Positions 17,344 through 26,029 of a stretch of DNA of 64,000 nt are shown piece by piece. A model generated the notes under the pieces. It worked only from the letters and a program-made list of their open reading frames with translations, had not been told where the DNA came from and made no database searches. Both the position numbers and the translations under genes were made by a program. The stretch's first letter is position 1, and each line of letters opens with the position of its first letter. Source of the DNA: Streptomyces barringtoniae. GTDB lineage: Bacteria; Actinomycetota; Actinomycetes; Streptomycetales; Streptomycetaceae. The DNA is taken from NCBI RefSeq assembly GCF_020819595.1, contig NZ_JAJHNP010000017.1, positions 1-64,000 of the forward strand, written 5' to 3'.

Positions 17344-19755
17344 TTGAGTCGTGAAACTGACACTCCGTCCTCCGGGCCCAACGGGCGCGGCGGAGCCGCA
17401 TACCCCTCCGGCACGCCGCCGTACGGGACCCCCATGGCTTCCGATGACGGTACGGACGCCGGCCGTTCGGCCACGCGACCGGAGAAGAAGACCGAGACCA
17501 CGCTGACGACCCGGATCCGGATCAACATCCCCGGGTCCCGGCCCATCCCGCCGGTCGTCGTGCGCAAGCCCGTCGGCGACGGCGAGAGCACCCGTGACGA
17601 GGCGCCCGACACCGGCCCGCGGCCCGCGGCCGACCGGACCGCCACCGGCCCCGCCGAATCCCCCGCCGATCCCGCGGCCCAGGCCGAGGAGAAGACCAGC
17701 GACTGGTTCGCGCCCCGCAAGTCCTCCGGCGGCAAGGGCGCTCCGGGCAGCGGCGGCACGAACGGGGCGGGGATCCCCGGCGCTTCCAGCTCCGTCCCCG
17801 GCGCGTCGGGCACCCGGCCGGGTGGCTCGGGAGCTTCCGGCGCGGCCGGTACCACCGGCGCACGTCCCGGCGGCGGCCGTCCCGGCGGTGTGGTCGGCTC
17901 CATGAGCGTCCCGGGCGCCCCCCGCTCCGGCTCCGGCAAGGGCCTGCCCGGCGCCACCGGCGGCCCCGTCGCCCCCGGGCACGGCGGCGGCACCGGCTCC
18001 TTCGACGTCACCGAGGCGCTGAACGCGGGCCCGCTGGGCGGCGGCTCCCGCCCCGGCGCGGCCGGCGGCGACACGCGCCGCGACGACCTGCCGTACTTCT
18101 CGGAGAACGGCGGCCAGGACGGCTTCGGCGGCACGGGCTCGGCGGGTTCGGGTCCGGCCGGCGCGGGCGGCCACGACGGCCTCGGCGACACGCCGGGCGC
18201 GAACGGCCAGAACGGCTTCCCCAGTGCCCCCGGCGCCAACGGCCACGGCGGCCTCGGCGGCCCCGGTGGTCCCAGCGGCTTCAACGGCCCGCACGGTCAT
18301 GGCGGTTCCGGCGGCCCGCAGGGCCCGGCCGGCCCCACCAGCGGCCCGGTCACCGGCGACGGCCCCCTCCTCCCGTCGGCCGGCGAGCCCTTCGACGACC
18401 TGTCCGGCACGGGCGGTCCGCTCGGCACGGGCGGTTACGACGGCCCCGGCGGCCGGCCCCCGCGCAGTGCCCTCGCCGATCTCGCCGACCTCGACGGGCC
18501 CGCGGTCCCCGGCCGCCCGGGCGGCGGCCCCGCCGGACCCGGCGCCCCGGCCGCCGGCCCCGGTGCGAGCGGTCTCGGCCCGGGCGGCGGGCTCAGCGAC
18601 GACACCGCGATCCTCACCCCGCAGAAGCCGGCCCCCGAACCGGGCACGCCCGGCTACCGTCCGGCCGACAACGTCTCCGGACACACCGTCACCAGCGGCA
18701 TCCCGGTCGTCCCCGGGGCCGGTGCCTCCCCGTTCGGCGGCACGGCCCCGCAGTCCCCGGCCAGGCCGGAGCCGTCCGGCGCGCCCAAGGCGCAGGCCAA
18801 GCCGAAGAAGAAGGGCCGCAGCAAGCTGGTGCTGCTGGGCGCCGGCGTGGTCGTCGTCGCGGGCGGTGCCTACGGCGCCGGACTGCTGATGAACCACACC
18901 GACGTGCCCAAGGGCACCACGGTCCTCGGCGTGGACATCGGCGGCGGCACCCGTGACGACGCCGTCAAGAAGCTCGACGACGCCTTCGGCGGCCGGGTGA
19001 ACAAGCCGCTGAAGCTCTCCGTCGGCGGCAACACGGTCAACCTCACCCCGGAGAACGCCGGCCTGCAGTTCGACTTCCAGGCCACCGTCAGCAAGGCCGC
19101 GACCAGCGACTACAACCCGGTGCACGTCATCGGCTCCCTCTTCGGGCAGAAGCGGGTGATCGACCCCGAGATGCCGGTGGACGAGGAGAAGCTCCAGGCC
19201 GCGCTCCAGCAGGCCGGCGGCGGCTCCGGCTCGGTCGTCGAGGGCGGCATCGACTTCAAGCCGGGCCAGGCGGTCGCCGTCTACGGCAAGGCGGGCAAGG
19301 CCATCGACGCCGCCCAGTCGACCCAGGCGGTCGAACAGGCCTACCGCACCCTGGTGGAGACGGACACGGCGGCCCCGGTCACCGTGCCGACGACGACCAA
19401 GCAGCCGACGGTGTCGAACGCCGCGGTCGACCAGGAGATGAAGGAGTTCGCGAAGCCGGCGATGTCGGCCAAGGTGACGGTGTCGGCGGGCCCGGGGCAC
19501 GCGGTGCTGATGAGCCCGGAGAAATCGCTCTGGAAGTTCCTCAAGGTGGTGCCCACTCCGGACGGCAAGCTGGTCGACAAGCCCGACCTGAACGCCCTGA
19601 AGCAGCTCTACGGCAAGGCCTTCGACGGCGTGCTCATCACCCGAGCCAACGGCAAGAAGACGCCCGTCACCCCGCAGGACGTCTATGTCGCCCTGCGCCA
19701 GGCCCTGATGAGCACGACCAACCGGGTCGCGGTCATCGACACCAACCCCACCTAG
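17344..19755 (+). CDS. Large Gly/Pro-rich membrane-anchored protein with PG_binding_4-like domains
   Basis: 803-aa protein with a TTG start (MSRETDTPSS) preceded by GGGAGAA. Residues 1 to about 485 are disordered and rich in Gly, Pro, Ala and Ser. One TM helix follows a KPKKKGRSK stretch, near residues 493-513 (LVLLGAGVVVVAGGAYGAGL). The roughly 290-residue outer part contains repeats of the VanW-associated putative peptidoglycan-binding type (TTVLGVDIGGGTRDDAVKKL, then a second block). Topology would put the long low-complexity part in the cytoplasm and the PG-binding part outside. The function is unknown; a link between envelope and cytoplasm is inference. Confidence 0.9.
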   Translation: MSRETDTPSSGPNGRGGAAYPSGTPPYGTPMASDDGTDAGRSATRPEKKTETTLTTRIRINIPGSRPIPPVVVRKPVGDGESTRDEAPDTGPRPAADRTATGPAESPADPAAQAEEKTSDWFAPRKSSGGKGAPGSGGTNGAGIPGASSSVPGASGTRPGGSGASGAAGTTGARPGGGRPGGVVGSMSVPGAPRSGSGKGLPGATGGPVAPGHGGGTGSFDVTEALNAGPLGGGSRPGAAGGDTRRDDLPYFSENGGQDGFGGTGSAGSGPAGAGGHDGLGDTPGANGQNGFPSAPGANGHGGLGGPGGPSGFNGPHGHGGSGGPQGPAGPTSGPVTGDGPLLPSAGEPFDDLSGTGGPLGTGGYDGPGGRPPRSALADLADLDGPAVPGRPGGGPAGPGAPAAGPGASGLGPGGGLSDDTAILTPQKPAPEPGTPGYRPADNVSGHTVTSGIPVVPGAGASPFGGTAPQSPARPEPSGAPKAQAKPKKKGRSKLVLLGAGVVVVAGGAYGAGLLMNHTDVPKGTTVLGVDIGGGTRDDAVKKLDDAFGGRVNKPLKLSVGGNTVNLTPENAGLQFDFQATVSKAATSDYNPVHVIGSLFGQKRVIDPEMPVDEEKLQAALQQAGGGSGSVVEGGIDFKPGQAVAVYGKAGKAIDAAQSTQAVEQAYRTLVETDTAAPVTVPTTTKQPTVSNAAVDQEMKEFAKPAMSAKVTVSAGPGHAVLMSPEKSLWKFLKVVPTPDGKLVDKPDLNALKQLYGKAFDGVLITRANGKKTPVTPQDVYVALRQALMSTTNRVAVIDTNPT

Positions 19756-19772
19756 CCGAGCCACACACGACA

Positions 19773-19802
19773 GGGGGCGTCCCGCGCTCGGCGGGCGCCC
19801 CC
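19773..19802 (+). terminator. Terminator after the PG-binding protein gene
   Basis: A GC-rich hairpin (gggggcg...cgccccc with an inner cccgc/gcggg pairing) begins 17 bases after the stop codon and separates this gene from the ABC exporter operon. Confidence 0.65.
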
Positions 19803-19901
19803 GCGCCCCCTTCGCCATGCCCGTCACCCGTTCGGCATGACATCTGTCATCCGGCACCCAGGACCCCCGACACTGCCCGGCGCCCGGCCCGCGCCGCGAG
19901 C

Positions 19902-20840
19902 ATGGAGGCCATGACGACAACTGCGGCACCGGCCACCACCACCCCGGTGGTCGGCTTCGACCAGGTGACCAAGACGTACGGGAGCGTGCGGGCCGTCGAC
20001 GGGCTCTCGCTCCGGCTGTACCCGGGCGAGACCGTCGCCCTCCTCGGCCCGAACGGGGCCGGCAAGTCCACCACCCTCGACCTGCTCCTCGGCCTCAAGC
20101 ACCCCGACAGCGGCACGGTGAGCCTCTTCGGTGGCACCCCCCGCGACGCGATCGTCGCCGGCCGGGTCGGGGCGATGCTGCAGAGCGGCGGGCTGATGGA
20201 CGAGGTCACCGTCGCGGAACTGGTCGGGCTGAGCTGCTCGCTGCACCCGAAGCCGTACAAGGCCGCGGACGTGATGGCCCGCGCGGGCATCGCGCAGATC
20301 GCCGACCGCAAGGTCAACAAGCTCTCCGGCGGCCAGGCCCAGCGCGTCCGCTTCGCCCTCGCCACCGCCGGCGACAGCGACCTGATCATCCTGGACGAGC
20401 CGACCACCGGCATGGACGTCTCCGCCCGCCAGGCCTTCTGGGCCACCATGCGCGAGCAGGCCGACCAGGGCCGTACGGTCCTCTTCGCCACCCACTACCT
20501 CGAAGAGGCCGACGCCATCGCCGACCGGGTCCTGGTGCTGCACCGCGGCCGGCTCCTCGCCGACGGCACCGCCGCCGAGATCAAGGCCAAGGCCGGCGCC
20601 CGCCGCGTCTCCTTCGACCTGGAGGGGCGGATCGACGAGGCCGCCCTGCGCGCCCTGCCGTTCCTCACCTCGATAGACGTCTCCGGCCAGACCGTCCGCA
20701 TCCAGTCGTCCGACGCCGACGCCACCGTGCACGCCCTGTACGGCCTCGGTGTCTACCCCCGCAACCTCGAAGTCGCCGGTCTCGGTCTGGAGCAGGCCTT
20801 CGTCGCCATCACGGAGGCCGAGGAGGCCAAGCAGTCATGA
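19902..20840 (+). CDS. ABC-2 exporter ATP-binding protein (DrrA/LnrL-like)
   Basis: 312-aa ATPase: Walker A LGPNGAGKST (about 48-57), signature KLSGGQAQR, Walker B LIILDEPTTGMD, switch ATHYLEEAD. The C-terminal extension after residue 225 is typical of drug or lipid exporters. An ATG nine bases downstream is an alternative start. It overlaps its permease gene by four bases, and a sensor kinase and response regulator gene follow directly. Such four-gene sets usually sense and export membrane-active compounds. The substrate cannot be told from sequence. Confidence 0.93.
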   Translation: MEAMTTTAAPATTTPVVGFDQVTKTYGSVRAVDGLSLRLYPGETVALLGPNGAGKSTTLDLLLGLKHPDSGTVSLFGGTPRDAIVAGRVGAMLQSGGLMDEVTVAELVGLSCSLHPKPYKAADVMARAGIAQIADRKVNKLSGGQAQRVRFALATAGDSDLIILDEPTTGMDVSARQAFWATMREQADQGRTVLFATHYLEEADAIADRVLVLHRGRLLADGTAAEIKAKAGARRVSFDLEGRIDEAALRALPFLTSIDVSGQTVRIQSSDADATVHALYGLGVYPRNLEVAGLGLEQAFVAITEAEEAKQS

Positions 20841-21577
20841 ACGCCCTGATCAAGCTCGAACTGGCTCGTGCCTTCCGTAACCGGAAGTTCCTGTTCTTCT
20901 CGGTGCTCTACCCCGCGATCCTGTTCCTGATCTTCTCCAGCAGCTCCGGCTCCACCTCCAAGGTCGACGGCACCGGCCTGACCGTCGCCACCTACCTGAT
21001 GGTCTCCATGGCCTCCTTCGGCGCCCTGACCGCCGTCCTGATGGGCAACAGCGAGCGCATCGCCAAGGAGCGCGAGAACGGCTGGGTACGGCAGCTGCGG
21101 CTGACCCCGCTGCCCGGGCGCGGCTACGTCCTCGCCAAGACCGCCGGCGCCGCCGTGGTGAGCCTGCCGTCGATCATCGTGGTGTTCGTGGCGGCCGCCG
21201 CGATCAAGCACGTCCACCTGGACGCCTGGCAGTGGCTCGCCCTCACCGGGGTCATCTGGGCCGGCAGCCTCGTCTTCGCCGCGCTCGGCGTCGCCATCGG
21301 CTATGTCGCCTCCGGTGACGCGGTCCGCCCGATCACGATGATCATCTACTTCGGTCTGTCGATCCTCGGCGGCCTGTGGATGCCGTCCACCACCTTCCCG
21401 CAGATCCTCCAGGACATCGCGAAGTGGCTGCCCACCCACGCGTACGCTGCACTGGGACGGTCGATCGAGCAGAGCCAGGCCCCGAGCACGACCGACGTCG
21501 CGATCCTCGCCGTCTACTTCGTCCTCTTCGCGGGCGGCGCGGCCTGGCTGTACCGGAAGGACACGCTGAAGGCGTGA
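20837..21577 (+). CDS. ABC-2 exporter permease
   Basis: 246-aa permease starting MNALIKLELARAFRNRKFLF, with six predicted membrane segments and the ABC-2 loop GNSERIAKERENGWVRQLRL between TM2 and TM3. It overlaps the ATPase gene by four bases and the kinase gene by four bases. It probably works as a homodimer with the ATPase, since no second permease gene is present. Confidence 0.92.
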   Translation: MNALIKLELARAFRNRKFLFFSVLYPAILFLIFSSSSGSTSKVDGTGLTVATYLMVSMASFGALTAVLMGNSERIAKERENGWVRQLRLTPLPGRGYVLAKTAGAAVVSLPSIIVVFVAAAAIKHVHLDAWQWLALTGVIWAGSLVFAALGVAIGYVASGDAVRPITMIIYFGLSILGGLWMPSTTFPQILQDIAKWLPTHAYAALGRSIEQSQAPSTTDVAILAVYFVLFAGGAAWLYRKDTLKA

Positions 21578-22758
21578 GCACGATGACGGAAGACCCGCGG
21601 GCCCACGAGCAGCGGCCCGAGCACCAGGTGCGGATCGGCCAGGGGCCGCGCAACCGGCGCGAGCTGATGGTCAAGGCGCTGTGGATCGGTGTCTGGCTGG
21701 TCTTCCTCGGCTCGCCGATCGACGACCTGACCAGCGGCCGGCACACCACGGGCGCCACAGTGGCCGGCGCGCTCGGCCTGACCGCCTTCGTCGTCACCTA
21801 CCTGTCGCTGGTCTTCCGGAACATCGGGCGGACCTTCACACCGCGGGTCGTCGTCTCGATGGTCGCCGTCCTCGCCGTCCTCGCCCTCCTGCTGTCCTGC
21901 ACCCTCGGCCCCGCCTGGCTCGGCCTGTACATCTACCTCTCGGTCGCCTGCGGGGCCACCCTGCCGGTCCGGGCCGCGTACTGGGCGATTCCGGGTACGA
22001 CCGTGGTGATGTACCTGGTCGGACGGTACTGGGGCGAGAAGCCGGACGACAGCCTGCTCCTCGTCGTCCTCATCGGGTTCGCGATGGTCGGCGTCGGCCA
22101 GCTCGTCCGTACGACCGTCGAGCTGCGCAAGGCCCGGGCCACGGTCGCCCAGCTCGCCGCGAACGAGGAGCGGCTGCGCCTCGCCCGCGACCTGCACGAC
22201 CTGCTCGGCCACTCGCTCTCCCTGATCACGCTGAAGAGCGAGCTGGCCGGCCGGATGCTGCCCGGCCATCCCGACAAGGCGGCCCAGCAGGTCGCCGACA
22301 TCGAGCAGGTCAGCCGGCAGGCCCTGGTCGACGTCCGGGAGGCCGTCACCGGCTACCGGCGCCCCCGGCTCGCCGCCGAGCTCGCCGGCGCCCAGGTCGC
22401 CCTGACCGCCGCCGGTGTCAGCGCCGAGGTGCCGGCCGAGCCCGGCCTCGACGGCGTCCCCGAGGAGTCCGAGGCCGCGCTCGCGTGGGCGCTGCGCGAG
22501 GCGATCACCAACGTGGTCCGGCACAGCGGCGCCGACAAGTGCCTCGTCCAGCTCACCCACCGGCAGACCCTGGACGGCGCGATGCTCGAACTCTCCGTCG
22601 AGGACGACGGCTCGGGCGGCTCCGGCAGCGGACCCGGCAACGGTCTGATCGGCCTCACCGAGCGGCTGGAGAAGGCCGGCGGCTCCCTGGAGGCGGGCCG
22701 GATCAGGCACGGGTTCCGGCTGGTCGCCCGCGTCCCGGCGGCCTCTGAGGGCACGTAG
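21574..22758 (+). CDS. NarL/DesK-type sensor histidine kinase
   Basis: About 394-aa sensor with four to five N-terminal membrane helices (residues about 40-170). A HisKA_3 dimerisation domain carries the phospho-accepting His208 in RDLHDLLGHSL. The HATPase domain has the N-box ALREAITNVVRHSGADK and the G-box DDGSGGSGSGPGNGLIGLTE. The GTG start overlaps the permease stop (GTGA); an ATG three codons on is an alternative. No large extracellular sensor domain is present, as in the DesK and LnrJ kinases that sense the membrane or detect their ligand within it. Confidence 0.93.
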   Translation: MSTMTEDPRAHEQRPEHQVRIGQGPRNRRELMVKALWIGVWLVFLGSPIDDLTSGRHTTGATVAGALGLTAFVVTYLSLVFRNIGRTFTPRVVVSMVAVLAVLALLLSCTLGPAWLGLYIYLSVACGATLPVRAAYWAIPGTTVVMYLVGRYWGEKPDDSLLLVVLIGFAMVGVGQLVRTTVELRKARATVAQLAANEERLRLARDLHDLLGHSLSLITLKSELAGRMLPGHPDKAAQQVADIEQVSRQALVDVREAVTGYRRPRLAAELAGAQVALTAAGVSAEVPAEPGLDGVPEESEAALAWALREAITNVVRHSGADKCLVQLTHRQTLDGAMLELSVEDDGSGGSGSGPGNGLIGLTERLEKAGGSLEAGRIRHGFRLVARVPAASEGT

Positions 22759-22768
22759 GATCCGGGGC

Positions 22769-23383
22769 ATGACAAGCACGATCAAGGTCCTTCTCGCCGA
22801 GGACCAGTCGATGGTCCGCGAGGCCCTGGCCGCGCTGCTCGGCCTGGAGGAGGACATCGAGGTCGTCGCCCAGGTCGCGCGCGGCGACCAGGTGCTGGCC
22901 GCCGTCGGCGCGCACGGCGTGGACGTGGCGCTGCTCGACATCGAGATGCCCGGCTGCACCGGCATCGAGGCGGCCGCGCAGGTCCACCGAGAGTTTCCGC
23001 AGGTCAAGCTGGTCGTGCTGACGACCTTCGGCCGCCCCGGCTATCTGCGCAGCGCCATGGAGGCCGGCGCCGACGCCTTCCTCGTCAAGGACGCCCCGGC
23101 CGCGCAGCTCGCCGAGGCGATCCGCAAGGTGCTCTCCGGTGAGCGGGTCATCGACCCCACGCTCGCCGCCGCCGCGCTCGCCGAGGGCGCGAACCCGCTC
23201 ACCGAGCGCGAACGCGAGGTGCTGCGCGCCGCCGCCGACGGCTCCACCAACGCCGAACTGGCCAAGGCCCTCCACCTCTCCCAGGGCACGGTCCGCAACT
23301 ACCTGTCCACGGCCATCCAGAAACTGGCGGTACGCAACAGGGCGGAGGCGGTACGGACAGCACGGGAGAAGGGCTGGCTCTGA
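22769..23383 (+). CDS. LuxR-family response regulator paired with the kinase
   Basis: 204-aa regulator. The receiver domain has acidic residues E11-D12 and phospho-Asp57 (ALLDIEMPG). The C-terminal LuxR/GerE helix-turn-helix runs from NPLTEREREVLRAAADGSTN to the end. Ten bases separate it from the kinase gene, so it is in the same operon as the exporter. By analogy with DesR and LnrK it would activate the exporter operon; that is inference. Confidence 0.94.
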   Translation: MTSTIKVLLAEDQSMVREALAALLGLEEDIEVVAQVARGDQVLAAVGAHGVDVALLDIEMPGCTGIEAAAQVHREFPQVKLVVLTTFGRPGYLRSAMEAGADAFLVKDAPAAQLAEAIRKVLSGERVIDPTLAAAALAEGANPLTEREREVLRAAADGSTNAELAKALHLSQGTVRNYLSTAIQKLAVRNRAEAVRTAREKGWL

Positions 23384-23387
23384 GGGG

Positions 23388-24254
23388 TCAGTTGAGCATC
23401 GCGCGCGCGGTGTGCGCCTGCTGCCGTGCCTGGAGCGCGGTCGACTCGTCCACCACCTCGATCAGGTCCGCGTAGTACTCCAGCTCTTGCGCGCCCGAGG
23501 CGAACTCCCCGCGCTGCACCAGAAGCTGCCCCCGCTCGTAGCGCAGCCGGGCCGGATGCGCGGGCACCAGCAGCGCCAGCTCCACGGCCCACAGGGCCAC
23601 GTCCGACCGCTCGGGCCGGGCCGAGGCCCACGCGCGGATGTTGTTCAGGATCCGCTGGACGACCTCCAGCGGCGCCGCGGGCTCCAGCATCGAGGCGTCC
23701 AGCGGCGCCCCCGTGGCGCCCACGACCAGCATCTCGGCATCGGCCCCGGTCAGCAGCCGCCCGCCGTCGAACGGATCGGCCAGCACCTGCTCCTCCGCCG
23801 CGCCGAAGCCGACCACGAAGTGCCCCGGCAGCGCGACGCCGTACACCGGGGCCCCGGCCCGCCGCGCGACCTCCAGCCACACCACCGACAGCAGGATCGG
23901 CAGCCCGCGCCGCCGGCGCAGCACCTCGTGCAGCAGGGAGGACTCCAGCCGGTCGTAGTCGGCCGGGGTGCCGTGGAAGTCGTACCGGCCGCCGAGCAGC
24001 CGCTGTACGGCCTCCGCCCACGCGTGCGGCCCGCCCGGCCGGTACGGCAGCTCGCCCGCGAGCCGGTCCAGCTCCAGCTGCGCGGCGTCGATCCCGGCCT
24101 CGTCCAGCGAACCGTCCGCCTCGGCGCCGATCAGCAGGCACAGCGCCGACAGATCCGGCCGCTCGGACCGCGCCTCCTCGGTGAACCTCCGACGCAACTC
24201 GGCCGACCGCTCCGGCGGGGGCGGGTACGGCGGCGGCAGATACGGGTGACGCAT
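23388..24254 (-). CDS. SirB1-family transglutaminase-like protein
   Basis: About 288-aa protein: MRHPYLPPPYPPPPERSAEL, then a transglutaminase-like core (RRRGLPILLSVVWLEVARRA, then GVALPGHFVVGFG) and a C-terminal helical region with TPR-like character. This is the SirB1/DUF1347 type. The usual family core is present, but I cannot confirm a catalytic triad. A GTG seven codons upstream is an alternative start. It converges tail to tail with the response regulator gene, leaving only four bases between the two stops. Confidence 0.88.
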   Translation of the reverse strand: MRHPYLPPPYPPPPERSAELRRRFTEEARSERPDLSALCLLIGAEADGSLDEAGIDAAQLELDRLAGELPYRPGGPHAWAEAVQRLLGGRYDFHGTPADYDRLESSLLHEVLRRRRGLPILLSVVWLEVARRAGAPVYGVALPGHFVVGFGAAEEQVLADPFDGGRLLTGADAEMLVVGATGAPLDASMLEPAAPLEVVQRILNNIRAWASARPERSDVALWAVELALLVPAHPARLRYERGQLLVQRGEFASGAQELEYYADLIEVVDESTALQARQQAHTARAMLN

Positions 24255-24282
24255 GCCAGGCTCATGCCCTTCCACAGCGGTT

Positions 24283-25443
24283 CTACGACCTCCCCGGCCG
24301 AGCCGGTGTGTTCGGGGTCGTGTCCCGGTTGTCGATCGTGTCCGCTGTCCGGCCCCGGTCCTCGGGCCGGCCGGCTGGCCTGTTCCGGACCGGATCGGCG
24401 GGGGGTTGCGTTTGCCGGGCCCTGCCCTTGGACGCGTCCGTCTCCGGCGCCTCCGGTGCGCGGTAGTGGTGGTACGCGTGGTGCGGGGTGAAGCCCAGGG
24501 CGGCGTACAGTGCGCGCGCGCCCTCGTTGTCCGTCTCGACCTGCAGCCAGGCCGCCGACGCGCCCTCGTCCAGCGCCCGCCGGGCCAGCGCGGCCATCAC
24601 CTCGGTGGCGAGCCCCTGGCGGCGCCGCCCGGGATCCACCTCGACCGCAGCGAACCCGGCCCACCGCCCGTCCACGACACACCGCCCGATCGCCGCCGGA
24701 GGCTCACCCCCGGCGCCGGGCACGGTCGCGAACCACACCGACGGAGCCCCGCCGAGCACCCGCAGGGCCACCTCGCTCACCCCCTTGCGCCGGTACCGGG
24801 CGAGCCACGCCTCGTCCGCCTGCCGGGACACCACCACACCGGTGCCCTCGGCGCGGTCCGCGACCGGCGCCAGGGCACCGGTCCACACCTCGGCCGTCAC
24901 CTCCCGCACCCAGCCGCGCCGTTCCAGTTCCGCGCACAGCAGCTCCTGCGTGCCCTCGGCGCCGGTGGCCGTCTGGACGTAGGCGGGCAGGCCACGCTCG
25001 CCGTACCAGCGTCGTACGGCAGCAAGGGCCGCGTCGAGGGGAAGGCCGGGGTCGCCGAGCGGCAGCACGCTGTTGGCCCGCCGCGTGAACCCGTCGGCGG
25101 CCCGCAGCTCCCACTCACCGAGCCGCTCGGTCTCGAGCGGCTGCCAGCCGCGCGCGCAGACCCGCGCGAGTTCCTCGTACGAGGCGGCGGGCCCCCGGCG
25201 GCGCGCCGGGGCGGCCGGTACGACCTTGCCCGCCACCAACGCGGACTCGGCGATCCGCACGCTCTGCCCGTCGCGTCGTGTGATCATGAGCACGCCAGCA
25301 TCCCATGATGTGAGAACACCCACCGTGTCGGTGAACTTCTCTTGTGCCGCACCAGTTTCGCTCAAGCGCCGTACAGAGACACGTTTTCCCACGTCAGAAG
25401 GGGTGATGCGGACCTCCAAGTGTCCTGTCGCCGAGATTTCCAC
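24283..25443 (-). CDS. GNAT acetyltransferase of the cg3035/Rv0428c type
   Basis: 386-aa protein. Residues 1-75 form an SH3-like domain (ITPSDVGKRVSVRRLSET). A linker and two GNAT-like halves follow. The acetyl-CoA pyrophosphate loop is VDPGRRRQGLATEVMAAL and the closing motif is ETDNEGARALYAALGFTP. The two-part layout with an N-terminal SH3-like domain fits the actinobacterial Rv0428c family. The substrate is unknown. It lies upstream of, and probably in an operon with, the SirB1 gene, and is divergent from the ferredoxin gene. Confidence 0.9.
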   Translation of the reverse strand: MEISATGHLEVRITPSDVGKRVSVRRLSETGAAQEKFTDTVGVLTSWDAGVLMITRRDGQSVRIAESALVAGKVVPAAPARRRGPAASYEELARVCARGWQPLETERLGEWELRAADGFTRRANSVLPLGDPGLPLDAALAAVRRWYGERGLPAYVQTATGAEGTQELLCAELERRGWVREVTAEVWTGALAPVADRAEGTGVVVSRQADEAWLARYRRKGVSEVALRVLGGAPSVWFATVPGAGGEPPAAIGRCVVDGRWAGFAAVEVDPGRRRQGLATEVMAALARRALDEGASAAWLQVETDNEGARALYAALGFTPHHAYHHYRAPEAPETDASKGRARQTQPPADPVRNRPAGRPEDRGRTADTIDNRDTTPNTPARPGRS

Positions 25444-25583
25444 TGGTCAGTTCACCCCTCCTGTTCGGATCATGCTCCGGAACGGAGATACTAGGGGCGG
25501 GCATCGACGACGCCGCGCTCCCGCGCGCCAGGCGGCGGAGCCTGAGGAGGCCCGCCAGCGCCCTATCGAGGAGGAACGACAGC

Positions 25584-25904
25584 GTGACCTACGTCATCGC
25601 GCAGCCTTGTGTCGACGTCAAGGACAAGGCGTGCATCGAGGAGTGCCCGGTCGACTGCATCTACGAGGGCCAGCGGTCCTTGTACATCCACCCGGACGAA
25701 TGCGTCGACTGTGGTGCCTGTGAGCCGGTCTGCCCGGTCGAGGCGATCTTCTACGAGGACGACACTCCGGAGGAGTGGAAGGACTACTACAAGGCGAACG
25801 TCGAGTTCTTCGACGAGCTGGGCTCTCCCGGCGGTGCCAGCAAGCTGGGGCTGATCGAGCGCGACCACCCCTTCATCGCCGCGCTGCCGCCGCAGGGCGA
25901 GTGA
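25584..25904 (+). CDS. fdxA: Seven-iron ferredoxin FdxA
   Basis: 106-aa ferredoxin with clusters ligated by the 3Fe-4S-type N-terminal cysteines (C9, C17 with the ACIEECP motif) and the 4Fe-4S motif CVDCGACEPVCP. The GTG start lies eight bases after an AGGAGGAACG ribosome site. It serves as an electron carrier; partners are not encoded nearby. It precedes the DAP aminotransferase gene, the same order as fdxC-Rv1178 in M. tuberculosis. A long inverted repeat lies between the two genes and may limit read-through. Confidence 0.96.
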   Translation: MTYVIAQPCVDVKDKACIEECPVDCIYEGQRSLYIHPDECVDCGACEPVCPVEAIFYEDDTPEEWKDYYKANVEFFDELGSPGGASKLGLIERDHPFIAALPPQGE

Positions 25905-25940
25905 CCGTCTAAGCGCCAAGCGGCCCGCACCCAACCGTGC

Positions 25941-25996
25941 CGCCTCGGTCCCGTACGGCCCGATCGTCCAGATCGCGGCCGTGCGGGACCGAGGCG
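25941..25996 (+). terminator. Long hairpin between fdxA and the aminotransferase gene
   Basis: Two 20-base arms (25941-25960 and 25977-25996) pair at all but one position, around a 16-base loop. It starts 37 bases after the fdxA stop and ends 33 bases before the aminotransferase start. It could end most fdxA transcripts or act as an mRNA stabiliser or attenuator; the sequence alone does not decide. Confidence 0.65.
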
Positions 25997-26029
25997 TTTG
26001 CCGCCACCGACGAAAGGGAGCCACCGACC

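Noticed and set aside
17086..19929. 947-codon minus-strand frame opposite the Gly/Pro-rich protein
   Set aside because: Antisense artefact of the low-complexity GC-rich gene; the plus-strand frame has a TM helix, recognisable domains and a ribosome site.
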